Below are positions 42,634 to 52,291 of a stretch of 64,000 bases of DNA, piece after piece. The DNA comes from Quadrisphaera sp. RL12-1S (GTDB lineage Bacteria; Actinomycetota; Actinomycetes; Actinomycetales; Quadrisphaeraceae). Numbering within the stretch: the first letter of the stretch is position 1; each line of letters begins with the position of its first letter. The DNA is taken from the NCBI RefSeq assembly GCF_014270065.1, contig NZ_JACNME010000009.1, positions 62,001 through 126,000 on the forward strand, read 5' to 3'. The position numbers were made by a program, and so were the translations under genes. A model generated the notes under the pieces. It saw nothing but the letters and a program-made list of their open reading frames with translations. It was not told the origin of the DNA and ran no database searches.

Positions 42634-43663
42634 CGCCCCCCGCCGCGGGACCGCTGCCGCGCGCCCCCTCGTCCCCGGCCTGCTGGTCGCCGCGGCGGCC
42701 GCCGCGATCGCCTTCGTCGTCTCCTCCCTGGTCCCCGGCCTGGGGCCGACCACCGTGGCCGTGGTGCTCGGCGTGGTGGTGGCCAACACCGGGCTGCAGC
42801 GCGCCGCCCTCGCCCCCGGCACGGCGTTCGCCAGCCGCCGGCTGCTGCGCACGGCCGTGGTGCTGCTGGGCCTGCAGCTGCCGCTGGCGGCGGTCCTCGC
42901 GCTCGGCTGGGAGGGCCTGGTCGTCGTCGTCGTCACCGTGGCGCTGACCTTCTTCGGCACGCTGCTGCTCGGACGGGCGCTGGGGCTGCCCCCCGGTCGC
43001 AGCCTGCTCGTCTCCACCGGGTTCTCCATCTGCGGGGCCTCGGCCATCGCCGCGGTGGAGCCCCTGGCCGAGGCCCGCAAGGAGGACGTCACCACCGCGG
43101 TGGCCCTGGTGACGCTGTGCGGCTCCCTGGCGATCCTCGTGCTGCCACCGCTGGCGGGTCCGCTGGGGCTCGACCCGCTGGCCTTCGGCGCCTGGGTGGG
43201 GGCGAGCGTGCACGACGTCGGCCAGGTGGTGGCCACGGCCAGCCGCGTGGACGGGGCGCTGCAGACCGCCGTGGTGGTCAAGCTGGCGCGGGTCGCGCTG
43301 CTGGCTCCGCTGGTGGCCGGGGTGGGGCTGTCGGCGCGCCGCGCGGCCCGCCGGGCGGCCGCCGCCGGTGCGGTGGGGGACGACGCCGGCCCGCAGCACC
43401 GGGTGCCGCTGCTGCCGCTGTTCGTGGTGGGCTTCCTCCTGGCGGTGGTCGTGCGCAGCACCGGGCTCCTGCCCGCCGGGCTGCTCGAGGCCGCGCAGGT
43501 GGTGCAGACGGTGCTGCTGGTGGTCGCGCTCTACGCCCTCGGCACCGGCATCCGGCTGCGGGTGCTGGTGCGCACCGGCGGGCGCTCGCTGGTGCTGGGA
43601 CTGGCGTCCTGGGTGCTGGTGGCCGCGGTGGCCTACGCGGGCGTGCGCCTGCTGGGCCTGTGA
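42620..43663 (+). CDS. YeiH-family putative sulfate exporter
   Basis: 347 residues, about ten membrane helices, of the UPF0324/YeiH family: LGVVVANTG, RRLLRTAVVLLGLQLPL, STGFSICGASAIAAVEPL and GASVHDVGQVVATAS are its signature blocks. Family members are annotated as putative sulfate or sulfonate-related exporters, and experimental evidence is limited. The gene lies divergent from the S-box flavin reductase, 170 bases apart from the riboswitch, which fits a sulfur theme. It overlaps the preceding small membrane protein by 14 bases. Confidence 0.88.
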   Translation: MAAADAPRRGTAAARPLVPGLLVAAAAAAIAFVVSSLVPGLGPTTVAVVLGVVVANTGLQRAALAPGTAFASRRLLRTAVVLLGLQLPLAAVLALGWEGLVVVVVTVALTFFGTLLLGRALGLPPGRSLLVSTGFSICGASAIAAVEPLAEARKEDVTTAVALVTLCGSLAILVLPPLAGPLGLDPLAFGAWVGASVHDVGQVVATASRVDGALQTAVVVKLARVALLAPLVAGVGLSARRAARRAAAAGAVGDDAGPQHRVPLLPLFVVGFLLAVVVRSTGLLPAGLLEAAQVVQTVLLVVALYALGTGIRLRVLVRTGGRSLVLGLASWVLVAAVAYAGVRLLGL

Positions 43664-43687
43664 GGCGCGCCGTGGTTCGATCGGCCG

Positions 43688-45307
43688 GTGCACGGGGGCG
43701 CTGACGGCGGGGCCACCGCCGCCGTGCCCGAGGGCTGGTGGCGGCGCGCCCTCGCCAGCTTCCCCGACCCGGTGGCCGTCCTCGGCCCCCGGTGGGAGGT
43801 CGTCTGGGTCAGCCCCGCGGCCGCGGCGGCCAGCGGGCTGGACCCGGCCGCCGTGGTCGGGCGGGTGCTGTGGGAGGCGGTGCCCGGCACCGCGACCAGC
43901 GAGGAGCCGATGCGGCGCGCGGTGCGCACCGGCACCACCACCACGTGGGAGGCGCGCATCGGCGGTCCCCGCTGGTACGAGCTGCAGGCGGTCCCGCTCG
44001 ACGGGCTGCTGCTCGTGGTGGCCCGCAGCTCCGACGAGCGCCGGCGCGCTGCGGCGGAGGTGGCGGCCTCGCTGGAGCGCACCCGGCTGGTGCTGGAGGT
44101 CTCGACGGCGCTGGGCGCGGCCCGCACGCTGGACGAGGTGGCCGCCGCCGTCGTCGCGGTGGCCACGGAGAAGCTGGGAGCCGACTACGGCGGCCTGTCG
44201 GTCCTCGACAGGCCCGCGCGGCGGGTGCGCACGGCCTCGCGGGCGCAGATGCCCCCGGAGGTGGAGGAGGCCTGGGCCGACCTCCCGCTGGACCACCCCG
44301 GACCCGCCCCGCACGTGTGCCGCACCGGGCAGGAGCTGGTCTTCCGCCGTCAGGCCGACGTCGAGGCGGACTTCCCCGCGGTCGCCGAGCGGATCCGCCG
44401 CTCGGGCCTGAGGTCGGGGGTGGTCGTGCCCCTGGTGGCCGAGGACTCCGTGGTCGGGGCGCTGACGGTCGGCTGGCGCGAGGACGACCGGGTGGGTGAC
44501 GTCGTGCTGGACGTGGTGCGGTCCTGCGCCGGGGCCACCGGCCAGGCGGTGCGGCGCGCGCTGCTGCTCGCCGACCGCGCGAGCGCCGCGGAGGTCCTCC
44601 AGCGGGCGCTGCTGGCACCCCTGCCGCGCGGGCTCGACGTGGAGCTGGCGGCGAGGTACCTGCCGGCGGGGCGCCGCGACCACGTCGGCGGCGACTGGCA
44701 CGACGCCGTGCCCCTCGACGGCGGGCGGCTGGCGCTCGTGGTGGGCGACGTCGCGGGGCACGACGTCGAGGCCGCCGCCGTCATGGGCCGGGCCAGCGGT
44801 GCCGTGCGCACCTTCCTGCTGGCGGTCGACGGCCTGCCCTCACGGGCGCTGACCGCAGCCGACGACGCCTTCCGGCGCCTGGAGGTCCCCGCGCCGGCCA
44901 CCGTGGTGGCGGGGGTGCTGACGCCGCCAGGGCGCGCGGGCGCGCGCAGCTGGCGGTGGGCCAACGCCGGCCACCCGCCGCCCCTGCTCGTCTCGCCGGG
45001 GGGTCGCACGCGCGTCCTGGCGCGCCGGCCCGAGCTGCTGCTGGGGGTCGACCCCAGCACCCACCGCACCGACCACGTGGTCACGGTGCCGTCCGGGTCG
45101 GTGCTCCTGCTCCACTCCGACGGGCTGGTGGAGCGGCGCGACCGGGACCTCGACGAGGGCACGGCCGCGCTGGCGGCCCTGCTGGGCCCGCTGGTGGCCG
45201 AGCACGCGGCAGCGCCGCTGGAGGGGCTGCTGGACGCCCTGCTCGCAGCGGCGCTGCCGCGCCGGCCCGCGGACGACGTCGTGGTGCTCGCCGTCCGCAC
45301 CCCCTGA
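43688..45307 (+). CDS. PAS-GAF-SpoIIE (PP2C) phosphatase
   Basis: 539 residues: PAS domain (about 15-120; PDPVAVLGPRWEVVWVSPAAA), GAF domain (about 135-290; TARRAQMPPEV region and SGVVVPLVAEDSVVGAL), and a SpoIIE-type PP2C phosphatase (about 305-535; metal Asp in VGGDWHDAVPL and VVGDVAGHDVEAAAVMG, then SDGLVERRDRDLDEG and ADDVVVLAV). Such proteins dephosphorylate anti-sigma-factor antagonists in partner-switching stress pathways; no antagonist or RsbW-type kinase is encoded here. No membrane segment, so it senses cytoplasmic signals. Twenty-four bases after the YeiH-type gene. Confidence 0.9.
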   Translation: MHGGADGGATAAVPEGWWRRALASFPDPVAVLGPRWEVVWVSPAAAAASGLDPAAVVGRVLWEAVPGTATSEEPMRRAVRTGTTTTWEARIGGPRWYELQAVPLDGLLLVVARSSDERRRAAAEVAASLERTRLVLEVSTALGAARTLDEVAAAVVAVATEKLGADYGGLSVLDRPARRVRTASRAQMPPEVEEAWADLPLDHPGPAPHVCRTGQELVFRRQADVEADFPAVAERIRRSGLRSGVVVPLVAEDSVVGALTVGWREDDRVGDVVLDVVRSCAGATGQAVRRALLLADRASAAEVLQRALLAPLPRGLDVELAARYLPAGRRDHVGGDWHDAVPLDGGRLALVVGDVAGHDVEAAAVMGRASGAVRTFLLAVDGLPSRALTAADDAFRRLEVPAPATVVAGVLTPPGRAGARSWRWANAGHPPPLLVSPGGRTRVLARRPELLLGVDPSTHRTDHVVTVPSGSVLLLHSDGLVERRDRDLDEGTAALAALLGPLVAEHAAAPLEGLLDALLAAALPRRPADDVVVLAVRTP

Positions 45308-45317
45308 CCGGGGGCTG

Positions 45318-46187
45318 TCAGCTGGGGACGTAGTCGAACGTCTCGGGGTCCGGCCCGGTGCGCCCGGCCTCGCCCTTGTCGAGGGCGGTGATGGCGGCGA
45401 CGTCGGAGTCGGCCAGCTCGAAGTCGAAGATCTCGAAGTTGGCCTGCATGCGCTCGGTCGTCACCGACTTCGGGAAGACGATGTCTCCGCGCTCGACGTG
45501 CCAGCGCAGCGTGACCTGCGCGGTGCTCTTGCCGACGCGCTCGGCGATCTCGCTGATGGTCGGGTCGTCCAGCACGCGGCCCTGGGCGATCGGCGACCAC
45601 GCCTCGGTGGCGATCTGGTGCTCGGCCCCGTGGGCGCGCACCGCGTCGTTGGTGAAGTACGGGTGCACCTCGACCTGGTTCACCGCCGGGGTGATGTCGG
45701 TCTCGGCGGCCAGGCGGCGCAGGTGCGACGGCGTGAAGTTGGAGACGCCGATCGAGCGGGCGCGCCCGTCGCGGTAGAACTCCTCCAGCACGCGCCAGGT
45801 GGCGGGGAAGTCGCCGTCGTAGAGGGTCGGCAGCGGCCAGTGGATGAGGAACAGGTCCACCTGCTCCATCCCCAGCTCGGACAGCGTCTTCTCGAAGGCC
45901 TTCCGCGCGTCGTCGGGGCGGTGGAAGCCGTTGTTGAGCTTGCTGGTGATGAAGAACTCGTCGCGGTCGATGCCGGAGGCGCGCACGGCCTCGCCGACGC
46001 CCTTCTCGTTGCCGTACATCTCAGCGGTGTCGATGTGGCGGTAGCCGATCTCGATCGCGCGCCCGGTCACCTCGGCGGTGTCCTCCGGCGGGACCTGGAA
46101 CACCCCGAAGCCGAGCTGCGGGATGGTGCGCCCGTCGTTGAGGGTGATCGTCGGGACGGCTCCGGTCTTCTGCGTCGTGTCGCTCAC
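45318..46187 (-). CDS. Aldo/keto reductase
   Basis: 289 residues. NADPH-dependent reduction of aldehydes or ketones. The catalytic tetrad is complete: Asp53 and Tyr58 (DTAEMYGNE), Lys83 (SKLNN) and His116 (LIHWPLP); NADPH-binding residues lie in FPKSVTTERMQAN. This is the AKR5-like group (2,5-diketo-gluconate reductase type) by length and motif style. Substrate unknown. Convergent to the phosphatase gene, with a ten-base gap. Confidence 0.93.
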   Translation of the reverse strand: MSDTTQKTGAVPTITLNDGRTIPQLGFGVFQVPPEDTAEVTGRAIEIGYRHIDTAEMYGNEKGVGEAVRASGIDRDEFFITSKLNNGFHRPDDARKAFEKTLSELGMEQVDLFLIHWPLPTLYDGDFPATWRVLEEFYRDGRARSIGVSNFTPSHLRRLAAETDITPAVNQVEVHPYFTNDAVRAHGAEHQIATEAWSPIAQGRVLDDPTISEIAERVGKSTAQVTLRWHVERGDIVFPKSVTTERMQANFEIFDFELADSDVAAITALDKGEAGRTGPDPETFDYVPS

Positions 46188-46230
46188 GGTGTGGTCTGTA
46201 CCCCGTCCGCGGAGATCTACACCTCAGACG

Positions 46231-47124
46231 TCAGATGAGGCGGGCTGCCGCCCCGGCGAGCCGCACCACGTCGAGGGCGTCCTCGCCGTCGCCCACCGGC
46301 TGCAGCACCACGGAGGTCGCGCCGGCCTCACCGTAGGCGCGCACGAGCGCCGCCACCTCCTCCGGCGCCCCCACCAGCGGCGTGGCGGGGCGGTGGTTGC
46401 CCCACCCGACCGCCTCGGCGTCGATGCGCGCGCGGGCGCGCTCCCCCACCGCCGACGGCACGAACACCACCACCTGGAAGGAGGGGTCCCCGGCCCGCCC
46501 GGTGTGCCCCACGGACTCGGCCACCTGCTCCGGCGACGGCCCGGCGTCGAGGATGACGCCATCGGAGCGCTCCCCCGCCAGGGCCAGCGTCTTCGGTCCG
46601 CGCGCGCCCACGAGCAGCGGCGGCACCGCCTGCGGCGGGTGGTCGAGCTGCACGCCGTCGAGGTGGACGTAGCGGCCGTCGGCGCTGACCCGCTCACCGC
46701 GCAGCAGCGGCGCGAGCACGTCCAGGTGCTCGCGCAGCAGCGTCATGGGCGAGGCCTCGCGAGCACCGACCTGCCCCATCCAGTCGAGCACGCCGTGCCC
46801 GACGCCCGGCAGGAACCGGCCCGGGAAGGCCCGCGCCAGCGCCGCGACCTCCATGGCCGTCAGCGCGGCGTTGCGCAGCGGCACGGGCATGAGCCCGAGG
46901 CCCACGCGGATCGAGGAGGTCCACGCCAGCGCCATGGCGCTGGAGGTCAGGCCCCCGGCCCAGAAGCAGTCCTCCCACAGCCACAGCTCGTCGGCACCGG
47001 CGGCCTCGGCGGTGGTGGCGTGCTCGCGCAGCGCCTCCGGCGGCTGCTGCGGGCGGACGACCACCCCCACCGCCGGTGACGAGGAGGACGACGACGGCTG
47101 CGGCTGAGCGGCGCTGCTGGGCAC
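46231..47124 (-). CDS. LLM-class F420/FMN-dependent oxidoreductase
   Basis: 297 residues of the luciferase-like TIM-barrel family: VGVVVRPQQPPEALREHATTAEAAGADELWLWED, IRVGLGLMPVPLRNAALTAMEVAALARAFPGRFLPGVGHGV, and VPPLLVGARGPKTLALAGERSDGVILDAG. This size and motif order are typical of coenzyme-F420-dependent members in actinobacteria. The substrate cannot be told. A Ser-rich low-complexity N terminus may mean the true start is a few codons later. Ends 43 bases before the aldo/keto reductase start, same strand. Confidence 0.85.
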   Translation of the reverse strand: MPSSAAQPQPSSSSSSPAVGVVVRPQQPPEALREHATTAEAAGADELWLWEDCFWAGGLTSSAMALAWTSSIRVGLGLMPVPLRNAALTAMEVAALARAFPGRFLPGVGHGVLDWMGQVGAREASPMTLLREHLDVLAPLLRGERVSADGRYVHLDGVQLDHPPQAVPPLLVGARGPKTLALAGERSDGVILDAGPSPEQVAESVGHTGRAGDPSFQVVVFVPSAVGERARARIDAEAVGWGNHRPATPLVGAPEEVAALVRAYGEAGATSVVLQPVGDGEDALDVVRLAGAAARLI

Positions 47125-47141
47125 GACGCGCAGCCTGCCAC

Positions 47142-47906
47142 CTACCCCTCGGGGAGCACCTGGCCGCCGTCCACCACGATGCTCTGGCCCGTGATGTACC
47201 CGGCCTCCGCGCTGGCGAGGAAGAGCGCCGCGGCCGCGATGTCGTCCACGGACCCGAGGCGCCCGAGCGGGATGGCGGCGGCCATGGTGTCGAGGTACTC
47301 CGGCCCCAGGTCGCGCAGGCCCTCGGTGAGCACGTTGCCCGGCAGGACGGCGTTGACCGTGACGCCGCGCGGGGCGAGCTCCAGCGCCGCCGTCCTCATG
47401 AACCCCAGCTGCGCGGCCTTGCTCGCGCCGTAGTGCGACCAGCCGGCGTCTCCCGTGAGGGGTCCGGTGATCGAGGAGGTCAGGACCACGCGGCCGCGTC
47501 CGGAGGCGCCCAGCAGCGGGGCGCAGGCGGCCACGGCCAGCACGGTGCCCTTGACGTTCACGGCGAGCACCTCGTCGAGGTCGGCCTCGGTCATGGTGGC
47601 CAGCTCGGCCTTGGGGAAGATGCCGGCGTTGGCGCAGAGCACGTCCAGGCCGCCCAGCAGGTCGGTGGCGGCGCGGGCCAGGGCGGCGCAGCCGGCTCCC
47701 GTGGCGACGTCGAGGGCGGCGTGCTGCACGGCGCCGCCCTCGCCGCGCAGCGCGGCGGCGGCCGCGGCGAGGTCGGCCTCACCGCGGGCCGTGAGCAGCA
47801 CGCGCGCGCCGGCCCGCGCGAAGCCGCGGGCGATGCCCAGGCCGATGCCGCGGCTGGCGCCGGTGACGGCCACGCGAACGCCGGCGAGGGAGGAGAACGG
47901 GGTCAT
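47142..47906 (-). CDS. Short-chain dehydrogenase/reductase (FabG-like)
   Basis: 254 residues, classical SDR. NAD(P) loop VAVTGASRGIGLGIARGF, LDVLCANAGIF, catalytic Ser in VVLTSSITGP, Tyr and Lys in HYGASKAAQLGFM, and the C-terminal GYITGQSIVVDGGQVLPEG. A general 3-oxoacyl- or sugar-alcohol-type reductase; substrate unknown. The ATG at 47906 begins the conserved fold. Divergent from the amino-acid permease, with a 157-base gap. Confidence 0.93.
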   Translation of the reverse strand: MTPFSSLAGVRVAVTGASRGIGLGIARGFARAGARVLLTARGEADLAAAAAALRGEGGAVQHAALDVATGAGCAALARAATDLLGGLDVLCANAGIFPKAELATMTEADLDEVLAVNVKGTVLAVAACAPLLGASGRGRVVLTSSITGPLTGDAGWSHYGASKAAQLGFMRTAALELAPRGVTVNAVLPGNVLTEGLRDLGPEYLDTMAAAIPLGRLGSVDDIAAAALFLASAEAGYITGQSIVVDGGQVLPEG

Positions 47907-48063
47907 GGCCGCACCAGACCACACCCGGCACCGCCGCGGAGGGGCTGAAACACGCTGGTCACACAGCGGTGACGCGCTCGCCTCGCAGCGGGAGGAACCT
48001 GCCGGCCACCGACCGGTCCCGCTCGGGCCGGCACCGTCCCCCCACGCTCCAGGAGGGCCAGTC

Positions 48064-49683
48064 GTGGCCACCGAGACCACCGGCACCACCCCGAAGATCC
48101 CCGGCCAGCAGGGACCCGCCGCGGCCGTCCCGACGAGCGGCCCGCCGCCCGCCGCCCTCAAGGCCGGGTCCCTCGGGCTCGTCGCCGTCCTGTTCATGGC
48201 GGTGGCCAACGCCGCCCCCATCACCGCCGTCACCGCCAACGTGCCCATCGCCATCGCCTGGGGCAACGGCCTCGCCGCCCCGGCGGGCTTCGTGGTGGCC
48301 ACGGTCATCCTCACGCTCTTCGCCGTGGGGTTCGTGTCCATGGCCCGCCACATCACCACCGCGGGGGCGTTCTACGGCTTCATCACGCACGGCCTCGGGA
48401 CCGTCTGGGGCACGGCCTCGGGGGCGCTGGCCACCATGGCCTACGTCGTGTTCGAGGCCTCCCTGGTCGGTGTCTTCAGCTACTTCGCCCACGACGCGCT
48501 GGGCCAGTGGTTCGGCTGGGACGTCAACTGGCTGGTGCTCGCCGCCGCCTGCATCGCGGTGACCGCGGTGCTGGGCTACTTCGACATCTCCCTCGCCGCG
48601 GCGGTCCTGGGGGTGTTCCTCGTCGCGGAGGTGGTGCTGCTCGTGGCGCTCGCGGCCTCGGTGGTGGCGCACGGGGGCGGCCCCGACGGGTGGCAGCTGG
48701 GCTCGCTGAACCCCTTCGCGGCCTTCTCGGGGCTGCCCGAGGGCGGCGGGTACGGCATCCAGACGGGCACGCCCGCCGCACTGCTCCCCGCGGGCTCGGG
48801 CGCCATCGGCCTGTTCTTCGCGCTCTGGTCCTGGGTGGGGTTCGAGACCACCGCGGTGTACGGCGAGGAGTCCAAGAACCCGCGCCGGATCGTCCCCCGG
48901 GCCACCCTCATCGCCGTGGTCGGGCTGGGCGCCTTCTACACGCTGGTGTCGTGGCTGGTGATCGTCGGCAACGGCGCCCAGGCCTCGGTCGACAAGGCGG
49001 CGAACGACTCCATCGGCCTGTTCACCGGCCTGGCGGAGGCGAACCTGGGCGGTCGGTGGGTCACCGACGTCTACCTGTTCCTCATCGTCTCGGGCTCCTT
49101 CGCCTGCGCCCTGGCCTTCCACAACGCCGCGGCGCGGTACCTGTTCGCCATGGGCCGTGACCTGCCCGCCCTGCGCGGGTCGCTGGGGTCGACGCACCCG
49201 AAGCACGGGTCGCCCCACACCGCGTCCCTGGTGCAGACGGTGGTCACGGCGCTGCTGACGGTCGGCTTCTACGTGCTCACCACCGACGGCAGCGACGTGG
49301 CGAAGGGCGCCAACCAGTACCAGTACGCGCTCCTGGCCCTCATGGGCACCATGGCCATCCTGCTGGTGCAGGCGATCTGCTCCTTCGCAGTGGTCTGGTA
49401 CTTCCAGGTCAAGAAGGTCCACCGGGGCAGCGTCTGGACCACGGGCGTCGTGCCGGCCCTCGGCGGGCTGGGGATGCTCTACGTGATCTACCTGCTCTTC
49501 AGCAACATCAGCTTCGCCGGTGGCCCGGGCTCGGTCTCACCGTTCTTCACGGCCATCCCCTACGTCGTGGGGGCCTGCTTCGTCCTGCCGGCGCTGGGAG
49601 CGGTGTGGCTGCGCCGGGCTCGTCCGGAGACCTACGCCTCGCTCGGGAGGACCGTGCTGGAGGAGTCCGTCGAGCGCTCCTGA
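48064..49683 (+). CDS. APC-family amino-acid permease
   Basis: 539 residues with about twelve membrane helices. The first helix region LFMAVANAAPITAVTANVPIAIAWGNG and the later WSWVGFETTAVYGEESKNPRR are APC-superfamily signatures. It likely imports an amino acid or amine with protons. A cold-shock gene and then an apparent lysine-degradation set follow on the opposite strand, so lysine or a related diamine is a candidate substrate, but only by proximity. AGGAGGG lies ahead of the GTG. A strong terminator follows. Confidence 0.9.
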   Translation: MATETTGTTPKIPGQQGPAAAVPTSGPPPAALKAGSLGLVAVLFMAVANAAPITAVTANVPIAIAWGNGLAAPAGFVVATVILTLFAVGFVSMARHITTAGAFYGFITHGLGTVWGTASGALATMAYVVFEASLVGVFSYFAHDALGQWFGWDVNWLVLAAACIAVTAVLGYFDISLAAAVLGVFLVAEVVLLVALAASVVAHGGGPDGWQLGSLNPFAAFSGLPEGGGYGIQTGTPAALLPAGSGAIGLFFALWSWVGFETTAVYGEESKNPRRIVPRATLIAVVGLGAFYTLVSWLVIVGNGAQASVDKAANDSIGLFTGLAEANLGGRWVTDVYLFLIVSGSFACALAFHNAAARYLFAMGRDLPALRGSLGSTHPKHGSPHTASLVQTVVTALLTVGFYVLTTDGSDVAKGANQYQYALLALMGTMAILLVQAICSFAVVWYFQVKKVHRGSVWTTGVVPALGGLGMLYVIYLLFSNISFAGGPGSVSPFFTAIPYVVGACFVLPALGAVWLRRARPETYASLGRTVLEESVERS

Positions 49684-49703
49684 CGCGCCGCCTCCGCACG
49701 CGG

Positions 49704-49739
49704 AGGAGCCCCCGACCGCTGGTGCGGTCGGGGGCTCCT
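49704..49739. terminator. Bidirectional terminator hairpin
   Basis: Perfect 15-base arms AGGAGCCCCCGACCG (49704-49718) and CGGTCGGGGGCTCCT (49725-49739) around the loop CTGGTG. It lies 20 bases after the permease stop and 32 bases after the stop of the three-domain cold-shock gene on the other strand, so it can end transcripts from both sides. Confidence 0.85.
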
Positions 49740-49771
49740 GGCGTTCGAGCCGGTCAGCTCGGAGCGTCAGC

Positions 49772-50623
49772 TCAGATGGGCTGCACCGTGTCGGCCTGCG
49801 GGCCGCGCTGGCCCTGGCTGGCCTGGAACTCCACGCGCTGGCCCTCGGTCAGCTCGCGGTAGCCGCCCTGGTCGGCGATGGCCGAGTAGTGGACGAACAC
49901 GTCCGGGCCGCCGTCGTCGGGCTCGAGGAAGCCGAAGCCCTTCTCGGCGTTGAACCACTTCACGGTCGCCTGGCCCTCGGCGATGACGGGGCCGCCGCCA
50001 CCACGGGGGCGCTCGGCGCCGCGTCCACCACCGGCGCGGGGCTCACGGGGAGCGCGCGGCGGGGCGGCCGGGGCCGGGCCGAGGGCCTGGACCCAGTCGG
50101 CCTGGGGGCCGCGCTGGCCGGGGCTGGACTCGAACTCCACGGGCTGGCCCTCGGCCAGCTCGCGGTAGCCGCCGTTGTCAGCGATGGCCGAGAAGTGCAC
50201 GAACACGTCCGGGCCGCCGTCGGAGGGCTCGATGAAGCCGAAGCCCTTCTCCGCGTTGAACCACTTCACGGTGCCCTCGCCAGCGGCACCGCCGCCGCGC
50301 TGGGGGGCCGGAGCGGCCTGGCGGCCGTAGCCGCCACCGCCGTAGCCACCGCTGTCGCGGCCGCCGCGGCCGCCGCCGAAGCTGTCACGGCCGCCACCAC
50401 GGGGAGCCGCGGGAGCCTGGCCGACCGGGTTCACGTCCTCGGCCTGCGGCCCGCGCTGGCCACGACCCTCGGTGTACTCGACCGGCTGCCCCTCGTCGAG
50501 CGAGCGGTACCCGCTGCTCGCGATGGCCGAGAAGTGGACGAACAGGTCAGGCCCGCCGTCGTCCGGCTCGATGAAGCCGAAACCCTTCTCCGCGTTGAAC
50601 CACTTCACTACGCCCTGGGGCAT
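49772..50623 (-). CDS. Triple cold-shock-domain protein
   Basis: 283 residues with three complete cold-shock domains at about 2-66, 116-182 and 218-283. Each has [11 protein letters not shown] (RNP1) and VFVHFSAI or VFVHYSAI (RNP2), with GQRGPQA near the end. The first linker is Gly/Arg/Tyr-rich (RGG-like: [16 protein letters not shown]), the second Pro/Ala/Arg-rich. Bacterial Csps are nearly always single domains of about 67 residues; tandem copies with RGG linkers look more like eukaryotic RNA chaperones. It should bind longer RNA with higher avidity and could phase-separate; both are inference. Single gene, ending at a bidirectional terminator. Confidence 0.92.
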   Translation of the reverse strand: MPQGVVKWFNAEKGFGFIEPDDGGPDLFVHFSAIASSGYRSLDEGQPVEYTEGRGQRGPQAEDVNPVGQAPAAPRGGGRDSFGGGRGGRDSGGYGGGGYGRQAAPAPQRGGGAAGEGTVKWFNAEKGFGFIEPSDGGPDVFVHFSAIADNGGYRELAEGQPVEFESSPGQRGPQADWVQALGPAPAAPPRAPREPRAGGGRGAERPRGGGGPVIAEGQATVKWFNAEKGFGFLEPDDGGPDVFVHYSAIADQGGYRELTEGQRVEFQASQGQRGPQADTVQPI

Positions 50624-50727
50624 CCCACAGTCTCCGTCATCTTCGTGTACGTATCCGGTGCGCAGGGCTTGACCTGGTGCACCACAGTCCAGTGTGACAG
50701 CAAAAGCGGCGGCTGCACACCACCTGG

Positions 50728-52266
50728 TCAGACGAACTCGACGCCCTGCGCCAGCGGCAGCTGCCCGGAGGCGTTGACGGTGTTGGTGGCGCGACGCACG
50801 TACGCCTGCCAGGAGTCGGTGCCCGACTCGCGCCCGCCGCCGGTCTCCTTCTCCCCGCCGAAGGCACCGCCGATCTCAGCGCCCGAGGTGCCGATGTTGA
50901 CGTTCGCGATGCCGCAGTCGGAGCCGCCCGCGGACAGGAAGCGCTCGGCCTCCTCGAGGTCGCGCGTGAACACCGCGCTCGAGAGCCCCTGGCGCACCCC
51001 GTTGTTGAGGGCGATCGCCTCGTCGAAGGTGTCGTAGGTGAGCACGTAGACGATCGGTGCGAAGGTCTCCTCCTGCACCACGGCGGACTGCGCGGGCATC
51101 CGGACCACGGCGGGCTCGACGTAGTAGGCGCCCGGGGCCTCGTCGGCCAGCACGCGCTTCCCGCCGGCCACCACCTCGCCGCCCTCGGCGACGGCCTGCT
51201 CCAGCGCTGCCTGCTGCGCCTCGTAGGCGGCCTGCGAGACGAGCGGGCCCACGAGGACGCCGTCGGCGGTGGGGCTGCCGATGGGCAGGCCCCCGTAGGT
51301 GGCGGCGATGCGCTCGACCAGCGCGTCGGCCACCGAGGTGTGGACGATGAGGCGCCGCAGCGTGGTGCAGCGCTGGCCGGCGGTGCCGGCGGCGGCGAAG
51401 ACGATGCCGCGCAGCGCCAGGTCGAGGTCGGCGCTGGGGGCGACGACGGCGGCGTTGTTGCCGCCCAGCTCCAGCAGCACGCGCCCGAAGCGGGCGGCCA
51501 CGCGCGGGGCCACCTCGCGGCCCATGCGCACCGAGCCGGTGGCCGAGACGAGGGCGACCCGCTCGTCGTCGACCAGCGCCTGGCCGGCCACGCGGTCGGC
51601 GAGCACCACCCCGTGGAGCCCCTCAGGGGCGCCGACCTCGCGCACCGCGCGAGCCAGCAGCGCGTCGGTGCCGAGCGCGCACAGGTGCGCGGTCTCGGCG
51701 GGCTTCCACACCACGGTGTCGCCGCAGACCAGCGCGAGCGCGGTGTTCCAGGCGTAGACGGCCACGGGGAAGTTGAAGGCGCTGATGACGCCCACCACGC
51801 CGAGCGGGTGCCAGGTCTCGGCCAGGCGGTGGCCCGGGCGCTCGGACGGGAGGGTCTTGCCGAAGAGCTGGCGGCTCTGGCCGACGGCCAGGTCGCAGAT
51901 GTCGATCATCTCCTGGACCTCACCGAGGGCCTCGGAGCGGATCTTGCCGACCTCGGCCTGCACGAGCGTGGCGAGGTGCTCCTTGTGCTCGGTGAGCAGC
52001 TCGCCCCAGCGCTTGACCAGCTGGCCGCGCACGGGGGCGGGCACGTCGCGCCAGGTCGGGAAGGCGCGGTGCGCGGCGGCGACGGCGCTCTCGACGTCGG
52101 CGGCCGTGTGCTCCGGGGTGCTGGCGAGCACCTCGCCGGTGATCGGCGAGCGGCACTCGTGGGTGCCCGTGAGCAGCGCGCGGTCCACGCCGAGCGCGTC
52201 GAGGGCAGCGGCGACGTCGGCGGCCAGGGCGCCGGCGGCGGGGATCGTTCCGGTCAGTGCGGTCAT
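50728..52266 (-). CDS. Aldehyde dehydrogenase, ALDH7 type (aminoadipate semialdehyde)
   Basis: 512 residues. NAD-binding [13 protein letters not shown], catalytic Cys in [15 protein letters not shown], catalytic Glu in LLELGG, and the ALDH7 (antiquitin) hallmark [21 protein letters not shown] near the end. ALDH7 enzymes oxidise 2-aminoadipate 6-semialdehyde (or its cyclic form, piperideine-6-carboxylate) to 2-aminoadipate. The gene next upstream encodes a 2-oxoadipate dioxygenase, the enzyme two steps on, which strongly supports the lysine route. It starts 25 bases after the HglS stop. Confidence 0.92.
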   Translation of the reverse strand: MTALTGTIPAAGALAADVAAALDALGVDRALLTGTHECRSPITGEVLASTPEHTAADVESAVAAAHRAFPTWRDVPAPVRGQLVKRWGELLTEHKEHLATLVQAEVGKIRSEALGEVQEMIDICDLAVGQSRQLFGKTLPSERPGHRLAETWHPLGVVGVISAFNFPVAVYAWNTALALVCGDTVVWKPAETAHLCALGTDALLARAVREVGAPEGLHGVVLADRVAGQALVDDERVALVSATGSVRMGREVAPRVAARFGRVLLELGGNNAAVVAPSADLDLALRGIVFAAAGTAGQRCTTLRRLIVHTSVADALVERIAATYGGLPIGSPTADGVLVGPLVSQAAYEAQQAALEQAVAEGGEVVAGGKRVLADEAPGAYYVEPAVVRMPAQSAVVQEETFAPIVYVLTYDTFDEAIALNNGVRQGLSSAVFTRDLEEAERFLSAGGSDCGIANVNIGTSGAEIGGAFGGEKETGGGRESGTDSWQAYVRRATNTVNASGQLPLAQGVEFV

Positions 52267-52291
52267 GGCGGGTGCGTCCTCTGGATCGGGG

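Noticed and set aside
42530-44761. Long minus-strand frame across the YeiH-type and SpoIIE genes
   Set aside because: Gln/Arg/His-rich nonsense product; both plus-strand proteins carry clear family signatures in this stretch.
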